Source: Prochlorococcus sp. AG-402-B19 | Lineage (GTDB): Bacteria > Cyanobacteriota > Cyanobacteriia > PCC-6307 > Cyanobiaceae | Assembly (NCBI GenBank): GCA_003279615.1 | Contig: QCHM01000002.1 | Span: 62,001 to 126,000 of the forward strand | Direction of reading: 5' to 3' | Length of the DNA: 64,000 nt | Shown: positions 9,374 to 19,205 of the stretch, in pieces | How positions within the stretch are numbered: position 1 is the first letter of the stretch | How the letters are laid out: every line of letters starts with the position of its first letter | Notes under the pieces: generated by a model | The model's input: the letters and a program-made list of their open reading frames with translations, nothing else | The model's database searches: none | What the model was told of the DNA's origin: nothing | Position numbers and translations under genes: made by a program

Positions 9374-10774
9374 ATGAATTTAGAACCTGTCTTTAGTGAG
9401 CTTTTAGTTAGTTCTCTTCGGGAATGGAGTGAACGAAAAGTTAATGAATGTATCTTGAGCATTGCTGTTCCTGTAAGTCAAGCAGACCCTTTAACGACAT
9501 TACCTTTAATTGCTGAAAAACATCAGTTTAGATTTCTTTGGGATCTTTCGCCCGGATTGTGCATTTCTGCCGGAGGACATTGTCAATCCTTGGATTTATC
9601 TGGACCAAAGAGGTTTGAAAATGCACAAAGGTTTAGTGATGATATTTTTACTCGATTGATAGATATTTCTCCAAGCCCAGTATTTTCAGCATCAAGGATT
9701 CTATTTTCATTTTCTTTTTTTGATCAAATTAAGAGTAATGAAAAATCAATAGACGATAAATTTTCCTTGCACGCTGTTTTGCCTAAATGGCAATTAACTG
9801 CAAAAGAGGGATTGACATGGTTACGTTTAAATTCAGTTGCCCAAAATCCTTCAGATGTTCGTGAAGCCATAGAAAGATTATGGTCAATTCGAGAAAAGAT
9901 AAATAGATCACGAGTCCAAATTATCCCTGATGTAAAAGAAAATTTCTTAGTCGATAATTTCTCTAATGATTGGAAATCGCAATATCGAGATGCGTTGGCT
10001 AGGGGGATCGAATTAATCAATGCAGGTGATTTGGATAAACTTGTATTGGCTACGAGACAACGTCTGTCCCTAAGAAAACCATTAGATCCACTGAAATTAC
10101 TTGCTCGCTTAAGAGTTCAGCAAACTAATAGTTGCCGATTCCTATGGCAAAAAAATTATGACGAGTCATTTTTTGGTGCATCACCTGAGAGATTGATAAG
10201 TCTCAATCAAAATCAGTTGTTAATTGATGCTTTGGCTGGTACGGCAAAAAAAGGTGATGATGGAAATGAATTACTTGCATCTTCTAAAGATTTAAGAGAA
10301 CACTATTTTGTAGTTAATTCTATTGTCGAACAACTTTTAAGAAAAGGTATTAAAGCAAGTCATTCATCTCAACCAAAATTAATTACTCAAGGACATTTAA
10401 TTCATTTGCATACTCTGATTCAAGCTTGTATCAAAGAAAAATCTCCTCTTGACTTAGTTGAGGCGCTTCATCCAACTCCTGCTGTTGCGGGATTGCCTCT
10501 TGCTAAATCTTTGAGTTGGTTAAGAGCTCTAGAACCGTTTGATCGTCAAACATATGCCTCTCCAATTGGATGGATAGACAAAAATCAAAATTCAGAATTT
10601 AGGGTAGCCATTCGCTATGGACATGTAAGAGGCAATGAACTTAAATTGTTTGCTGGTGCTGGCCTAGTAAAAGGTTCAACTGTTGATGAAGAAATGCAAG
10701 AAGTTGCTTTGAAATTTGAGGTTTTACGAAATCAACTTAACTTAGATAATATTAATTGTTCAAATGATCTATAA
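9374..10774 (+). CDS. menF: Isochorismate synthase
   Basis: MenF converts chorismate to isochorismate, the entry step to phylloquinone. The 466-residue protein carries the C-terminal chorismate-binding domain: [52 protein letters not shown] and the Mg-binding [15 protein letters not shown] region. ATG 9374 is preferred over an in-frame TTG at 9368. [10 protein letters not shown] and the neighbours favour isochorismate synthase over anthranilate or aminodeoxychorismate synthase. The 3' end overlaps the convergent gshB gene by 23 bp. Confidence 0.92.
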   Translation: MNLEPVFSELLVSSLREWSERKVNECILSIAVPVSQADPLTTLPLIAEKHQFRFLWDLSPGLCISAGGHCQSLDLSGPKRFENAQRFSDDIFTRLIDISPSPVFSASRILFSFSFFDQIKSNEKSIDDKFSLHAVLPKWQLTAKEGLTWLRLNSVAQNPSDVREAIERLWSIREKINRSRVQIIPDVKENFLVDNFSNDWKSQYRDALARGIELINAGDLDKLVLATRQRLSLRKPLDPLKLLARLRVQQTNSCRFLWQKNYDESFFGASPERLISLNQNQLLIDALAGTAKKGDDGNELLASSKDLREHYFVVNSIVEQLLRKGIKASHSSQPKLITQGHLIHLHTLIQACIKEKSPLDLVEALHPTPAVAGLPLAKSLSWLRALEPFDRQTYASPIGWIDKNQNSEFRVAIRYGHVRGNELKLFAGAGLVKGSTVDEEMQEVALKFEVLRNQLNLDNINCSNDL

Positions 10775-11681
10775 GGCAATCAATCACTTGATCGGCTAAT
10801 GGAATATTCATTAGGTTTTCTACTTCTCTAATACCAGTGGGACTAGTTACATTTATTTCACTTAGCATCCCTCCAATAACATCTATTCCAACAAAGAAGA
10901 GCCCTTCTTGTTGTAAAGCAGGTTTTATTTGATCACAAATCTCTATTTCTCTAGGAGTTAATTTTGTTTTTTCAGCTTGCCCTCCTAAAGCAAGGTTACT
11001 TCTGAAGTCTCCTTTTTTGGGACGTCTATTAATTGCTCCTAACGGCTCTCCATTGACTAAAAGGATTCTTTTATCTCCATTTATGACCTCTGGTAAAAAT
11101 TGTTGCATCATTACGGGCAAATGTTCTTGTGAAGTAACTAGTTCAAGTAATGCTTCTAACCCTGGAGCATCTTTTGCAATTCGTATAACTCCTTGTCCAC
11201 CTTTTCCTCCTAGTGGCTTCAGAACAACTTCTCCATATTCTTTGGCAAATGTAATCAATTGTTCCACTCTGCTCGCAACAAGAGTTGGAGCCATTAGATC
11301 ACTAAATCTTAAAGCTCCTAATTTTTCATTCCAAGCTCTAAGTGATGCAGGCTTATTAATTACATTTACTCCATCTCTTTCGGCAACTTCTAACAAATGA
11401 GTCGCATACAAAAATGCTTCGTCAACAGGAGGATCTTTACGCATCCATATGCATGCGAAATCTCTTAAAGGAAGACTTTGTGATGATTGGACATTAATCC
11501 ATGGCTCGCAATTGATTTTGTTGGACACAACCCATGCATCGTCACCTCTAGCTTGTAGATCAGAAGGGGTACAGATCCAAACATCTATTTTAGCTCTAGA
11601 TGCAGCTTGCATAAGTGCTGCTGATGAATCCTTTGTAGGATTAATGCTTGCAATTGGATCAAGAACAAATAGTTGTTTCAT
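10752..11681 (-). CDS. gshB: Glutathione synthetase
   Basis: GshB joins gamma-glutamylcysteine and glycine with ATP to make glutathione in the cytoplasm. The 309-residue protein has the prokaryotic GshB N-terminal domain ([16 protein letters not shown]) and an ATP-grasp C-terminal domain with [29 protein letters not shown] and [12 protein letters not shown]. It starts 3 bp after the grxC stop and is probably cotranscribed with it, which makes a compact glutathione pair. The 3' end overlaps menF. Confidence 0.95.
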   Translation of the reverse strand: MKQLFVLDPIASINPTKDSSAALMQAASRAKIDVWICTPSDLQARGDDAWVVSNKINCEPWINVQSSQSLPLRDFACIWMRKDPPVDEAFLYATHLLEVAERDGVNVINKPASLRAWNEKLGALRFSDLMAPTLVASRVEQLITFAKEYGEVVLKPLGGKGGQGVIRIAKDAPGLEALLELVTSQEHLPVMMQQFLPEVINGDKRILLVNGEPLGAINRRPKKGDFRSNLALGGQAEKTKLTPREIEICDQIKPALQQEGLFFVGIDVIGGMLSEINVTSPTGIREVENLMNIPLADQVIDCLIDHLNN

Positions 11682-11684
11682 GAA

Positions 11685-11975
11685 TCAATTGCTTATGCCA
11701 AGAAGTTTATTTAATGCGTTATTTCTTTCAAGTTCGTAGAGCTCGTCGCAACCCCCAATACTTTTTCCATTAATAAAAATTTGTGGGACAGTTCTTAGAC
11801 CTCCCGCTCTCTCAGACATTTTTTCTCTTGCATTATTGTCTCCATCAATAGAATATTCTGTGAATTTGACTCCCTTTTCATTTAGTAGCCCTTTTGCACG
11901 AATACAAAATGGGCAAAATTTCCAAGTGTATATTTCCACTGGAGTAATGCTTGAATCGTGAATTGATCTATTCAT
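11685..11975 (-). CDS. grxC: Glutaredoxin 3-type dithiol glutaredoxin
   Basis: Glutaredoxins reduce disulfides and glutathione-mixed disulfides using glutathione. The 96-residue protein has the active site WKFCPFC (CPFC dithiol pair) near residues 17-23, the cis-proline motif RTVPQIFING and the C-terminal GGCDEL glutathione-binding segment. Length and motifs match GrxC. It sits directly upstream of gshB with a 3-bp gap, so enzyme and co-substrate synthesis appear linked. It is divergent from prfB. Confidence 0.94.
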   Translation of the reverse strand: MNRSIHDSSITPVEIYTWKFCPFCIRAKGLLNEKGVKFTEYSIDGDNNAREKMSERAGGLRTVPQIFINGKSIGGCDELYELERNNALNKLLGISN

Positions 11976-12033
11976 TTATAGTTTTTGGGTTGATATGCTG
12001 ATAGCTTTTAATGTATTAATTCTATTACCTCGT

Positions 12034-13144
12034 TTGCAAGACCTGACTGATTTTAAAAGAGATCTCTCTTTATTGACTGCTCGCCTGGGTACGGCCCAGG
12101 ATTGTCTTTGACGAACCTGCATTGCTAGCTAGAAAAAAGGATTTGGAGCAAGTTGCATCGCAACCTGATTTGTGGAACGACCCCAAAAATGCTCAAAAAC
12201 AGATGCGTCAGCTAGATGAAGTAAAAGCTGAGTTAGAAAAGTTAACCACATGGAGAGGTGCTCTTGAGGACGCAAATCTCTCATTAGAGCTTTATGAGAT
12301 AGATCCTGATGAAGAAATGCTTTTAGAGGCTCAACATGGCCTTGGAAGATTAAAACAAGAACTTGAACGTTGGGAGATGGAGCGTCTTTTAAGTGGTACT
12401 TACGATAAAGAGGGTGCAGTTCTCTCAATTAATGCTGGTGCGGGTGGAACTGATGCACAAGACTGGGCTCAAATGCTTCTTAGGATGTATACACGTTGGG
12501 CTGAGAATAATGGTATGAAAGTCATTATTAATGAACTTTCCGAGGGAGAAGAAGCGGGAATTAAAAGCGTCACTATCGAGATAGAAGGAGTATATGCATA
12601 TGGTTTTTTACAAAACGAAAAGGGAACTCATCGTTTAGTTAGGATTTCTCCTTTTAATGCAAATGGTAAGCGTCAAACCAGTTTTGCTGGAGTTGAAGTG
12701 ATGCCTAAACTTGATGATGAGGTTGAACTGGACATTCCTGAAAAAGACTTAGAAATCACGACAAGTCGCTCAGGTGGAGCAGGTGGACAAAATGTAAATA
12801 AAGTTGAAACTGCAGTGCGAATCCTTCATGTGCCTACGGGAATTGCAGTTAGGTGTACTCAAGAAAGGTCTCAGCTTCAAAATAAAGATAAGGCGATGGC
12901 TTTACTAAAATCTAAGTTAATGGTGATAGCAGTAGAACAAAGAGCGGCAGAGATTGCAGATATTCGGGGGGATATTGTTGAAGCTGCTTGGGGAAATCAA
13001 ATTAGAAATTATGTTTTTCATCCATATCAAATGGTTAAAGATCTACGAACAGAACAAGAGACTACTGATGTAGATTCTGTCATGAACGGCGAAATAGATA
13101 TTTTTATTCAGTCTCTTTTAAGGCACAATATTGAAGAATCTTAA
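12034..13144 (+). CDS. prfB: Peptide chain release factor 2, made by a programmed +1 frameshift
   Basis: RF2 recognises UGA and UAA stop codons and triggers peptide release. The main frame runs from 12110 to 13144 and holds the GGQ motif in [11 protein letters not shown]. The N-terminus is in another frame: from TTG 12034 ([19 protein letters not shown]) to CTT at 12106-12108, followed by in-frame TGA at 12109-12111. Skipping base 12109 joins it to Asp-Glu-Pro (GAC GAA CCT), giving about 369 residues, the normal RF2 length. An ATG at 11995 in the same frame is an alternative start, but it adds a hydrophobic stretch atypical of RF2. The arrangement matches the classical prfB autoregulatory frameshift, in which low RF2 favours frameshifting. 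Confidence 0.93.
12098..12112 (+). promoter_or_regulatory. Programmed +1 frameshift site of prfB
   Basis: The slippery sequence CTT TGA C is at 12106-12112, with an AGG triplet at 12098-12100 that may act as the internal Shine-Dalgarno element. The AGG is shorter and slightly farther from CTT than in Escherichia coli, so stimulation could be weaker. In-frame UGA is read slowly when RF2 is scarce, allowing the shift. Confidence 0.88.
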
Positions 13145-13156
13145 ATTTCATTAGGT

Positions 13157-13348
13157 ATGAGTAATAAATTTATTTCTGATGAGGTTGCTAAGAAAGTTAC
13201 ACCACCTCCAAGTTTTGTAAAACTTGCAATGAAAAATATGGTTCGTAAAGGTAATCAAAGCCTCTCTCATTTTGGATTAACCGCTTTAGGTTTTCTTGGC
13301 TTTATACTTTTAATCGCTGTACTTGGAAAACCTCATATGCCTCAATAA
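13157..13348 (+). CDS. Small single-span membrane protein (DUF3285-like)
   Basis: This 63-residue protein has a charged N-terminal half (SNKFISDEVAKKV) and one predicted membrane helix at about residues 41-58 (LTALGFLGFILLIAVLG). It starts 12 bp after prfB and ends 4 bp before the ybeY ATG, so it is embedded in a prfB-ybeY-dgkA-trpG run. I believe it is the conserved cyanobacterial family with a domain-of-unknown-function name (DUF3285), but that label is from memory. No function is known to me. The position suggests cotranscription with translation genes. Confidence 0.75.
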   Translation: MSNKFISDEVAKKVTPPPSFVKLAMKNMVRKGNQSLSHFGLTALGFLGFILLIAVLGKPHMPQ

Positions 13349-13352
13349 CTTC

Positions 13353-13919
13353 ATGGAGAATTATTTGCCTAGTTCTTATAAATTAAATATAGATCTGTCT
13401 TTCACCCCTTTCTTAGATCAAGATTTAGATACCTTTCTTAATCGTGAAACTTTAGAGCTGATAAGGAATGCAAGTCAATGGAATAGTGAGATAGCTAGCT
13501 GGATGAGATTTATACAACTAAATGAAGAATTCAAATGTCCGGACATAGTTCGAAAGGCATCTCAACTTAGTTTGGGATTGGAATTAACAAATGATAAAAA
13601 AATTCTTGATTTGAATTCTGCCTGGCTCGGGCAATCAAAAAGTACAGATGTACTTTCATTTCCCATGATTGATGAAACATCTTTTTGTGTAAGTCATGAA
13701 TGTATCGAATTGGGTGACATAGTTATCTCCGTTCCGACTGCAATCAGGCAAGCTAGAGAAAATAATATTGATTTATTTAGAGAACTTAGATGGCTTGCAA
13801 CTCATGGCCTATTACACCTTTTGGGTTGGGATCATAGTGATGAAGAAAGCCTTAATAACATGCTCTTAAATCAAGAGCAACTTCTTGATTTAAGCGTTAT
13901 TCTTGAGAATGAAGCATGA
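13353..13919 (+). CDS. ybeY: Endoribonuclease YbeY, rRNA maturation factor
   Basis: YbeY is a zinc-dependent endoribonuclease involved in 16S rRNA 3'-end maturation and ribosome quality control. The signature is HGLLHLLGWDHSDEE near the C-terminus, which supplies the three zinc-binding histidines (HGxLHLxGxDH). A TDVLSFPM segment precedes it, as in the family. ATG 13353 gives 188 residues; an upstream TTG at 13323 would overlap the preceding gene and lengthen it by ten residues. It is followed by dgkA after 12 bp. Confidence 0.92.
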   Translation: MENYLPSSYKLNIDLSFTPFLDQDLDTFLNRETLELIRNASQWNSEIASWMRFIQLNEEFKCPDIVRKASQLSLGLELTNDKKILDLNSAWLGQSKSTDVLSFPMIDETSFCVSHECIELGDIVISVPTAIRQARENNIDLFRELRWLATHGLLHLLGWDHSDEESLNNMLLNQEQLLDLSVILENEA

Positions 13920-13931
13920 AGATTAACAAAT

Positions 13932-14366
13932 ATGGATCTTGAGAAATCCAATGATTCTGAAGGAGAAGCTTGGGAGATTTCTAAAATGCCTCAAAGACAA
14001 CAAAAAAGGTCATCATGGAAGATAGCGAAAGATCTTCCAACAAGCTTTTTATATGCATCTAAAGGCTTAAGCTATGCTTTCTCGACTCAGAGGAATTTTC
14101 GGATTCATGTTTGCTTTGCTTTTGGTGCATTTTTTTTGGGACTCTTATTAGGTCTTAATAAAAGCGATTTGGCAATAATGGCTATTACAGCTACTAGTGT
14201 GTTAGTAGTTGAATTGCTTAATACAGCAATTGAATCAGTTGTTGATTTGGCTATTGGGAAACAATTTCATCCACTCGCACAAATCGCTAAAGATTGTTCG
14301 GCTGGAGCTGTTTTGGTTGCATCAATCAGTTCAGTAATTATTGCTGCCTTGTTATTATTTCCTTAA
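13932..14366 (+). CDS. dgkA: Diacylglycerol kinase, prokaryotic small type
   Basis: DgkA is a small trimeric integral membrane kinase that phosphorylates diacylglycerol or undecaprenol. The 144-residue protein has a hydrophilic N-terminal extension of about 40 residues and then three membrane helices. The family's active-site region appears as VVELLNTAIESVVDL (ELxNTAIE motif), followed by AKDCSAGAVL. YbeY-DgkA adjacency is common in bacteria. In phototrophs the substrate is probably undecaprenol or diacylglycerol; this cannot be told from sequence. Confidence 0.92.
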   Translation: MDLEKSNDSEGEAWEISKMPQRQQKRSSWKIAKDLPTSFLYASKGLSYAFSTQRNFRIHVCFAFGAFFLGLLLGLNKSDLAIMAITATSVLVVELLNTAIESVVDLAIGKQFHPLAQIAKDCSAGAVLVASISSVIIAALLLFP

Positions 14367-14403
14367 ATGTTTAAAAAGTTAGTAATTTAATGGCTTAAAA
14401 ATC

Positions 14404-15000
14404 ATGTTTTTGGTGATCGACAATTATGACAGTTTTACTTACAATCTCGTTCAATATTTGGGCGAGTTGGCATCACAATATCCTATAGCCTCAGAAGTAA
14501 GAGTTGAACGCAATGATTCTCTGACAATCGGTGAGATTAAAGATTTAAATCCTGATGCAATTTTGTTATCTCCTGGTCCTGGAGATCCTAATCAATCTGG
14601 AGTTTGTCTAGATATTTTATCTGAGTTATCAATGAAAATCCCAACACTTGGCGTTTGCCTTGGTCATCAAGCTATTACTCAATCATTCGGAGGCAAAATA
14701 GTTAGAGCTAAAGAATTGATGCATGGTAAAACATCTAATGTTTTACATCGAGGCACTGGAATATTTAAAGATTTGCCTAATCCCTTAGTCGCTACCAGAT
14801 ACCATAGCTTGATTGCTGAGAGAGAGAGTTTTCCAGAATGTTTGGAAGTTATAGCCTGGCTAGAGGATGAAACAATTATGGGAATAACTCACAAAGATTA
14901 TCCGCATATCTTTGGAGTACAGTTTCATCCTGAGAGCGTTTTGACCGAAGCTGGTCATAAGTTGCTTTCTAATTTCTTGGATATAGCTATATCTACTTAG
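14404..15000 (+). CDS. trpG: Anthranilate/aminodeoxychorismate synthase glutamine amidotransferase subunit
   Basis: This 198-residue class-I glutamine amidotransferase supplies ammonia to a chorismate-using synthase, for tryptophan and possibly also folate (PabA role). The catalytic Cys is in TLGVCLGHQAI and the His-Glu pair is in FGVQFHPES. The N-terminal MFLVIDNYDSFTYNLVQYLG is typical of TrpG/PabA. The synthase subunit is not in the window. It is the last plus-strand gene before the convergent hisC. Confidence 0.9.
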   Translation: MFLVIDNYDSFTYNLVQYLGELASQYPIASEVRVERNDSLTIGEIKDLNPDAILLSPGPGDPNQSGVCLDILSELSMKIPTLGVCLGHQAITQSFGGKIVRAKELMHGKTSNVLHRGTGIFKDLPNPLVATRYHSLIAERESFPECLEVIAWLEDETIMGITHKDYPHIFGVQFHPESVLTEAGHKLLSNFLDIAIST

Positions 15001-15034
15001 ATTGACTCATTATATATAGACGTAAAGAATCAAC

Positions 15035-16150
15035 CTACACTTTATCAATAACCTTGAAAGCAGACCAAAATCTTTTCATCTGCTCCATTGTCCCAATACT
15101 CACTCTTATAGAGCCTTTTAAATTTTCTTTCTCATCCATATTTCTAATTAGAATTCCAGATAACTTTAGCTTTTGCTCAACTTGTTTTGGGTGTGATTTT
15201 GGCCAAAGTAGAAAATAGTTCCCTCCATCAATATGATGTCTGATGTGATGTTTTTCGAATACATTTTTCAACCAATTTCGAGCTTTAAGGACTTCGTTTA
15301 CATAAGAATCAATATATGATTGATCTGTAAGTGCAGCAAAAGCTGCTGCTACAGCAAAGCTATTGACGTCGTATGGACCAGTGACTCTATTGATAATATT
15401 GATTACTTTAGAATTGCCAATAGCAAAACCAATTCTCAAACCTGCTAAACCAGCAGTTTTAGAAAGAGATCTAAGTACAACAAGATTAGGTGTTTTTTGG
15501 AAATTTACAAATGGTAGAACACTATCACCTGTAAATGCCTCGTAAAGTTCATCGATAACAACTAGTGTTTTTGATGAAAATTTGCTTATTTCTATAATTC
15601 TTTCAGGATTTAATCTTGTTCCAGTTGGATTGTTTGGGTTGCAGATAAGTAAAATTTTAGGATTATTTTGACCTATGAATTCGCAAATCTTAGTAAATGG
15701 GTATTGAAAATCCTTCCCCTCATAGGGTATTGAGTTGATTTTCATTCCTCGCATTTGTGCGCAAGGAGTATAATATCCAAAAGTAGGCGATGTTGTTAGC
15801 ATCAGATCATTAGAGTCGCCATAGGCATGAAAAATAGCATTTATTGCTGCATCTACTCCATTAAAAATACCAACTTCAGATGAGTTTATATTAACGCTTG
15901 AATTTTGTTTGATGAGAGTTTCTACTACTTTTTCTTTTAACCCTAAGTATTCAGGATAAATAGAGATTTCATTTTTGCTTATTTCTCTGAGAGTTTTGAT
16001 TACTAATGGACTAGCTCCAACAGTGTTTTCATTAAAGTCTAGTCTTAGTAAATTTCGTCTTCCTTCCAGTGGTGCTGAATATGGCTTTAAACCCTCGATA
16101 TCTTTCCTGGGATTTGGTGGATCAATAAATGAATTTTCTGTTTTTTCCAT
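15035..16150 (-). CDS. hisC: Histidinol-phosphate aminotransferase
   Basis: HisC transfers an amino group from glutamate to imidazoleacetol phosphate in histidine synthesis. The 371-residue class I/II PLP aminotransferase has LRLDFNENTVGASP near residue 35, the CNPNNPTGT motif, the VIDELYEAF segment (PLP-binding Asp/Tyr) and the PLP lysine in LRSLSKTAGLAGLRIG. Its ATG overlaps the argS stop codon by one base (TAATG), which implies coupled translation. A related but distinct enzyme is encoded at 30532-31629; this one has the more HisC-like N-terminus. Confidence 0.85.
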   Translation of the reverse strand: MEKTENSFIDPPNPRKDIEGLKPYSAPLEGRRNLLRLDFNENTVGASPLVIKTLREISKNEISIYPEYLGLKEKVVETLIKQNSSVNINSSEVGIFNGVDAAINAIFHAYGDSNDLMLTTSPTFGYYTPCAQMRGMKINSIPYEGKDFQYPFTKICEFIGQNNPKILLICNPNNPTGTRLNPERIIEISKFSSKTLVVIDELYEAFTGDSVLPFVNFQKTPNLVVLRSLSKTAGLAGLRIGFAIGNSKVINIINRVTGPYDVNSFAVAAAFAALTDQSYIDSYVNEVLKARNWLKNVFEKHHIRHHIDGGNYFLLWPKSHPKQVEQKLKLSGILIRNMDEKENLKGSIRVSIGTMEQMKRFWSAFKVIDKV

Positions 16151-17973
16151 TACATTCTTTCTAGAGTGGGGATCCCTAACAAACTCATCCCCAGTTTAAG
16201 TGTATCTGCAGTGATAGAACATAAAGCAAGTCTACTGGTTCTTGCAGGTTCACTTGCTTTTAAAATAGGAACTTGATCATAGAATCTATTAAAGACCTGA
16301 CTTAATTCAAATAAATACCCGCATAGACGATTAGGCAGCAGCTCTTTTTCGACCTCAGCGATAATACAATCAAGTTGCAATAGTTTGCGAATCAAGCTCC
16401 ATTCTTGTTGCTCATTGAACTGAATATTTTGACTGGATACATTTAAATCTCCACCCTTGCGAGATATTCCGGCTATTCGTACTAATGCATAAAGTAAATA
16501 AGGAGCTGTATTCCCTTGTAAAGAGAGCATCTTATCAAAACTAAATTGGTAATTAGAAACTCTATTTTGACTTAGATCCGCATACTTGATAGCTGAAATC
16601 CCAACAGTTGTAGAAACTTTATCTATAAAACTTTCAGTTTCGGATCTGCTTTCATTGTGGAGACGACCTTTAAGATCTTCTCTTGCTCTTTGAATTGCTT
16701 CATCTAGAAGGTCTACTAATCTAATTGTTTCTCCAGAACGAGTTTTCAACTTCTTGCCATCTTCTCCTTGAACAAGACCAAAGGGAACATGCTCGATTTG
16801 ACAATCTGTAGGAATCCAATTTGCAAGCTTTGCAATTTGAAAAACTCCAGAGAAATGTGATGCTTGCCCAGCATCTGTGACATAAATCAACCGGAACGCT
16901 CCATCTCCATGCGGGGGAGTAGTTAATCTGTATTTAATTGCAGCCAAATCAGTGGTTGCATAATTAAAACCCCCGTCACTTTTTTGAATAATGATAGGTT
17001 GAGGCTTGCCGTCTTTTCCTACTATGCCGTCAAGGAAAATACATTGAGCTCCTTGATCATTTATTAGTAAATTTTTATTTTTTAAATCATTAATAACATC
17101 TACTAAAAATTTGTTATAAAAGGATTCACCTCTTTCAGTAAGTTTAATATCAAGTCGATCGTAGATCTTTTGAAACTCTTTTCTAGATTGATTGCAGAGT
17201 AATTGCCACGCAATTAAACTCTCCTGATCACCTGCTTGTAAATTAACAACCTCATTTCTAGATTTATTTTGAAAGACTTCGTCTTCATCAAATCTTTTTT
17301 TGGCTTGACGATAAAAATTTACGAGATCACTTATTTCTACTACATCTTTTGTATGGAGTGCCTCTGGTACAACCTCTTTTAGATGAGTGATGAGCATGCC
17401 AAATTGTGTACCCCAATCCCCCACATGATTGAGTCGTAAGACTTCATAACCGCAAAATTCAAGAACCCGTGCTAGAGAGTCTCCAATAATTGTTGATCGT
17501 AAGTGACCAACATGCATTTCTTTAGCAATATTTGGACTGGAAAAATCAATAATCACGCGATTATTGATTTTTCCCTCTTCTATTTTTTCACTACTGAATT
17601 TTTTTAGAGGCACTCCTAATCTTTTATCATTTAGACGAAAATTGATTTCCGATATAAGTGTGTTTGAATTTATAGATAGATTTATGAAACCTGGACCTGC
17701 AATAAGTGGTGGATTACATATTTTAACGAAATCATTGTCTTGTTGTAGTTGATCAGCTATTTGTTTTGCAATATCTCTAGGAGGTTGCTTTATTTCTTTT
17801 GCCAGTGATAAAGCACAATTTATTTGAAAATCTCCAAATTCTGGCTTGGATGCGGGGACTAAAGTAGAACCTAAAAGTATTGAAGAAGTTTTTGAACTTC
17901 GGTCCTCTTTTGGAAATACTTTTATGAAAGCTCTATTCAGTGCTTCTTCTAATCTGGCAGATATTTCAAGCAT
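16150..17973 (-). CDS. argS: Arginine-tRNA ligase
   Basis: ArgRS charges tRNA-Arg. The 607-residue protein has the class-I signature as HVGHLRST in [16 protein letters not shown], an N-terminal Add-1 domain, a KMSKS-like region in [10 protein letters not shown] and a C-terminal anticodon-binding DALR domain ([12 protein letters not shown] to the end). It lies upstream of hisC and shares a TAATG junction with it. The spacer to nadC on the same strand is 68 bp. Confidence 0.95.
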   Translation of the reverse strand: MLEISARLEEALNRAFIKVFPKEDRSSKTSSILLGSTLVPASKPEFGDFQINCALSLAKEIKQPPRDIAKQIADQLQQDNDFVKICNPPLIAGPGFINLSINSNTLISEINFRLNDKRLGVPLKKFSSEKIEEGKINNRVIIDFSSPNIAKEMHVGHLRSTIIGDSLARVLEFCGYEVLRLNHVGDWGTQFGMLITHLKEVVPEALHTKDVVEISDLVNFYRQAKKRFDEDEVFQNKSRNEVVNLQAGDQESLIAWQLLCNQSRKEFQKIYDRLDIKLTERGESFYNKFLVDVINDLKNKNLLINDQGAQCIFLDGIVGKDGKPQPIIIQKSDGGFNYATTDLAAIKYRLTTPPHGDGAFRLIYVTDAGQASHFSGVFQIAKLANWIPTDCQIEHVPFGLVQGEDGKKLKTRSGETIRLVDLLDEAIQRAREDLKGRLHNESRSETESFIDKVSTTVGISAIKYADLSQNRVSNYQFSFDKMLSLQGNTAPYLLYALVRIAGISRKGGDLNVSSQNIQFNEQQEWSLIRKLLQLDCIIAEVEKELLPNRLCGYLFELSQVFNRFYDQVPILKASEPARTSRLALCSITADTLKLGMSLLGIPTLERM

Positions 17974-18041
17974 GATGTTTTGGTTAGGTAGATACCTTTA
18001 AGATTTTTTGGATGTTGTCAAAAAACTGTTTATTCATTTTT

Positions 18042-18905
18042 TTAGTCAAAGCGCATGCTGAAATCTATCCATTTGCTTTTAGTAATTGGTGCACTAGTTG
18101 AGATCAGATCAATACCTGTAGAAACATAGTTTGACAAATTATTTGGATTGACTCCAGAAACTTCAATAACAATATCTTTTGAGACGTATTTGGAGTTACT
18201 ATTTTTTGAAAGTTGACGTAATTCTGGAACTAATTTTTCTATGGTTTGAATAGACATTTCATCAAGTAGAACCCCATCAGCACCTGCCTCTATAGCTTCT
18301 TTCGCTTGAGTGGGAGTTTCTGCTTCGACAATTATTTTTTTTGTCCATGGAATAGATTTTTTTAAGATTTTGATACTTTCGCTAATCCCCTGGGACCATT
18401 CAATATGGTTCTCTTTCAACATGGCAGCATCATCTAATCCAAGTCTATGATTAATTCCGCCACCACAATGAAAAGCATATTTTTCGAATATTCTCAGCCC
18501 CGGAGTCGTTTTACGGGTGTCTGCTAACTTCACATTGGATCCTGATAGTTCAGTTACCAGTAAAGCTGTCGAAGTCGCAATACCAGAAAGATGCATGGCT
18601 ATATTCAGAGTTACTCTCTCTCCCGCGACTAAGGAAGAGGATGACCCATTTAATTCTAGGAGTCTTTGATTCTTTTGAAACTTCTGACCATCCTTGATTA
18701 GAAGTTGAATCTTAACTTGGGGATCAATTTTTCTAAATATTAGTTGGACAAGATCTCCACCACAAAAAGTTCCATCCTCTTTTGCAACCCAATGAGCTGA
18801 TGCACTTCTATCGTTGAGGACAAATCTTGTGAGATCTCCATTCCCGAGATCTTCCTCAATCCATGTATCTAATATTTTATGTAGCTTTGGTGAGCGAAGA
18901 TCCAC
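18042..18905 (-). CDS. nadC: Nicotinate-nucleotide pyrophosphorylase (carboxylating)
   Basis: NadC makes nicotinate mononucleotide from quinolinate and PRPP in de novo NAD synthesis. The 287-residue protein shows EDLGNGDLT at the N-terminus, LADTRKTTPGLR (substrate-binding Arg/Lys), CGGGINHRLGLDDAAMLKENH, VEAETPTQAKEA and IEVSGVNPNN. All are signatures of quinolinate phosphoribosyltransferase. It is on the minus strand upstream of argS, and the 300-bp spacer on its 5' side is AT-rich. Confidence 0.95.
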   Translation of the reverse strand: MDLRSPKLHKILDTWIEEDLGNGDLTRFVLNDRSASAHWVAKEDGTFCGGDLVQLIFRKIDPQVKIQLLIKDGQKFQKNQRLLELNGSSSSLVAGERVTLNIAMHLSGIATSTALLVTELSGSNVKLADTRKTTPGLRIFEKYAFHCGGGINHRLGLDDAAMLKENHIEWSQGISESIKILKKSIPWTKKIIVEAETPTQAKEAIEAGADGVLLDEMSIQTIEKLVPELRQLSKNSNSKYVSKDIVIEVSGVNPNNLSNYVSTGIDLISTSAPITKSKWIDFSMRFD

Positions 18906-19205
18906 AATAGAACAAATACATTGATTACTATACCAATGCTAAAACCATTTATAAAGAATATCTTTTTTTCTATTTTTTAATTTTATCTACTCAATCTTTG
19001 TTTAAAAAAATTTAATAAAATAGAAATTTCAAAATTTTTTCTTTGTGAAATGTTAATTCTATGCTTTAATTAATATGATTAAATTTTTTTTTACCTTGTG
19101 GAAGTTGTTCATAGTGTAAATATTATGGTTGCTCTGTTGATTGGAGGAGTTTGTTATTACTTGTACTATATATTTACAATTGATAATAAGAATTAGATAA
19201 AAATT
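18906..19205. other. AT-rich spacer between nadC and mnmE
   Basis: This 300-bp stretch lies 5' of nadC and 3' of mnmE. It is very AT-rich with several T or A tracts and should contain the nadC promoter on the minus strand. No tRNA or strong hairpin was seen. The only coding candidate is a short hydrophobic frame at 19098-19196, listed separately. Confidence 0.5.
19098..19196 (+). CDS. Candidate 32-residue hydrophobic peptide
   Basis: From GTG 19098 the frame reads MEVVHSVNIMVALLIGGVCY and continues through YLYYIF to a short polar tail, ending at TAG 19194-19196. An ATG at 19125 would give 23 residues. The central hydrophobic run could form one membrane helix, the size class of small thylakoid subunits, but I do not recognise it as any named one. 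There is no clear ribosome-binding site. It could be chance in AT-rich DNA. Confidence 0.3.
   Translation: MEVVHSVNIMVALLIGGVCYYLYYIFTIDNKN

Noticed and set aside
8955-9377. Plus-strand frame of 140 codons opposite menA
   Set aside because: It is antisense to the conserved menA coding sequence and has no recognisable features.
12129-12428. Minus-strand open frame opposite prfB
   Set aside because: It is a shadow of the prfB coding frame, with no ribosome-binding site or recognisable product.
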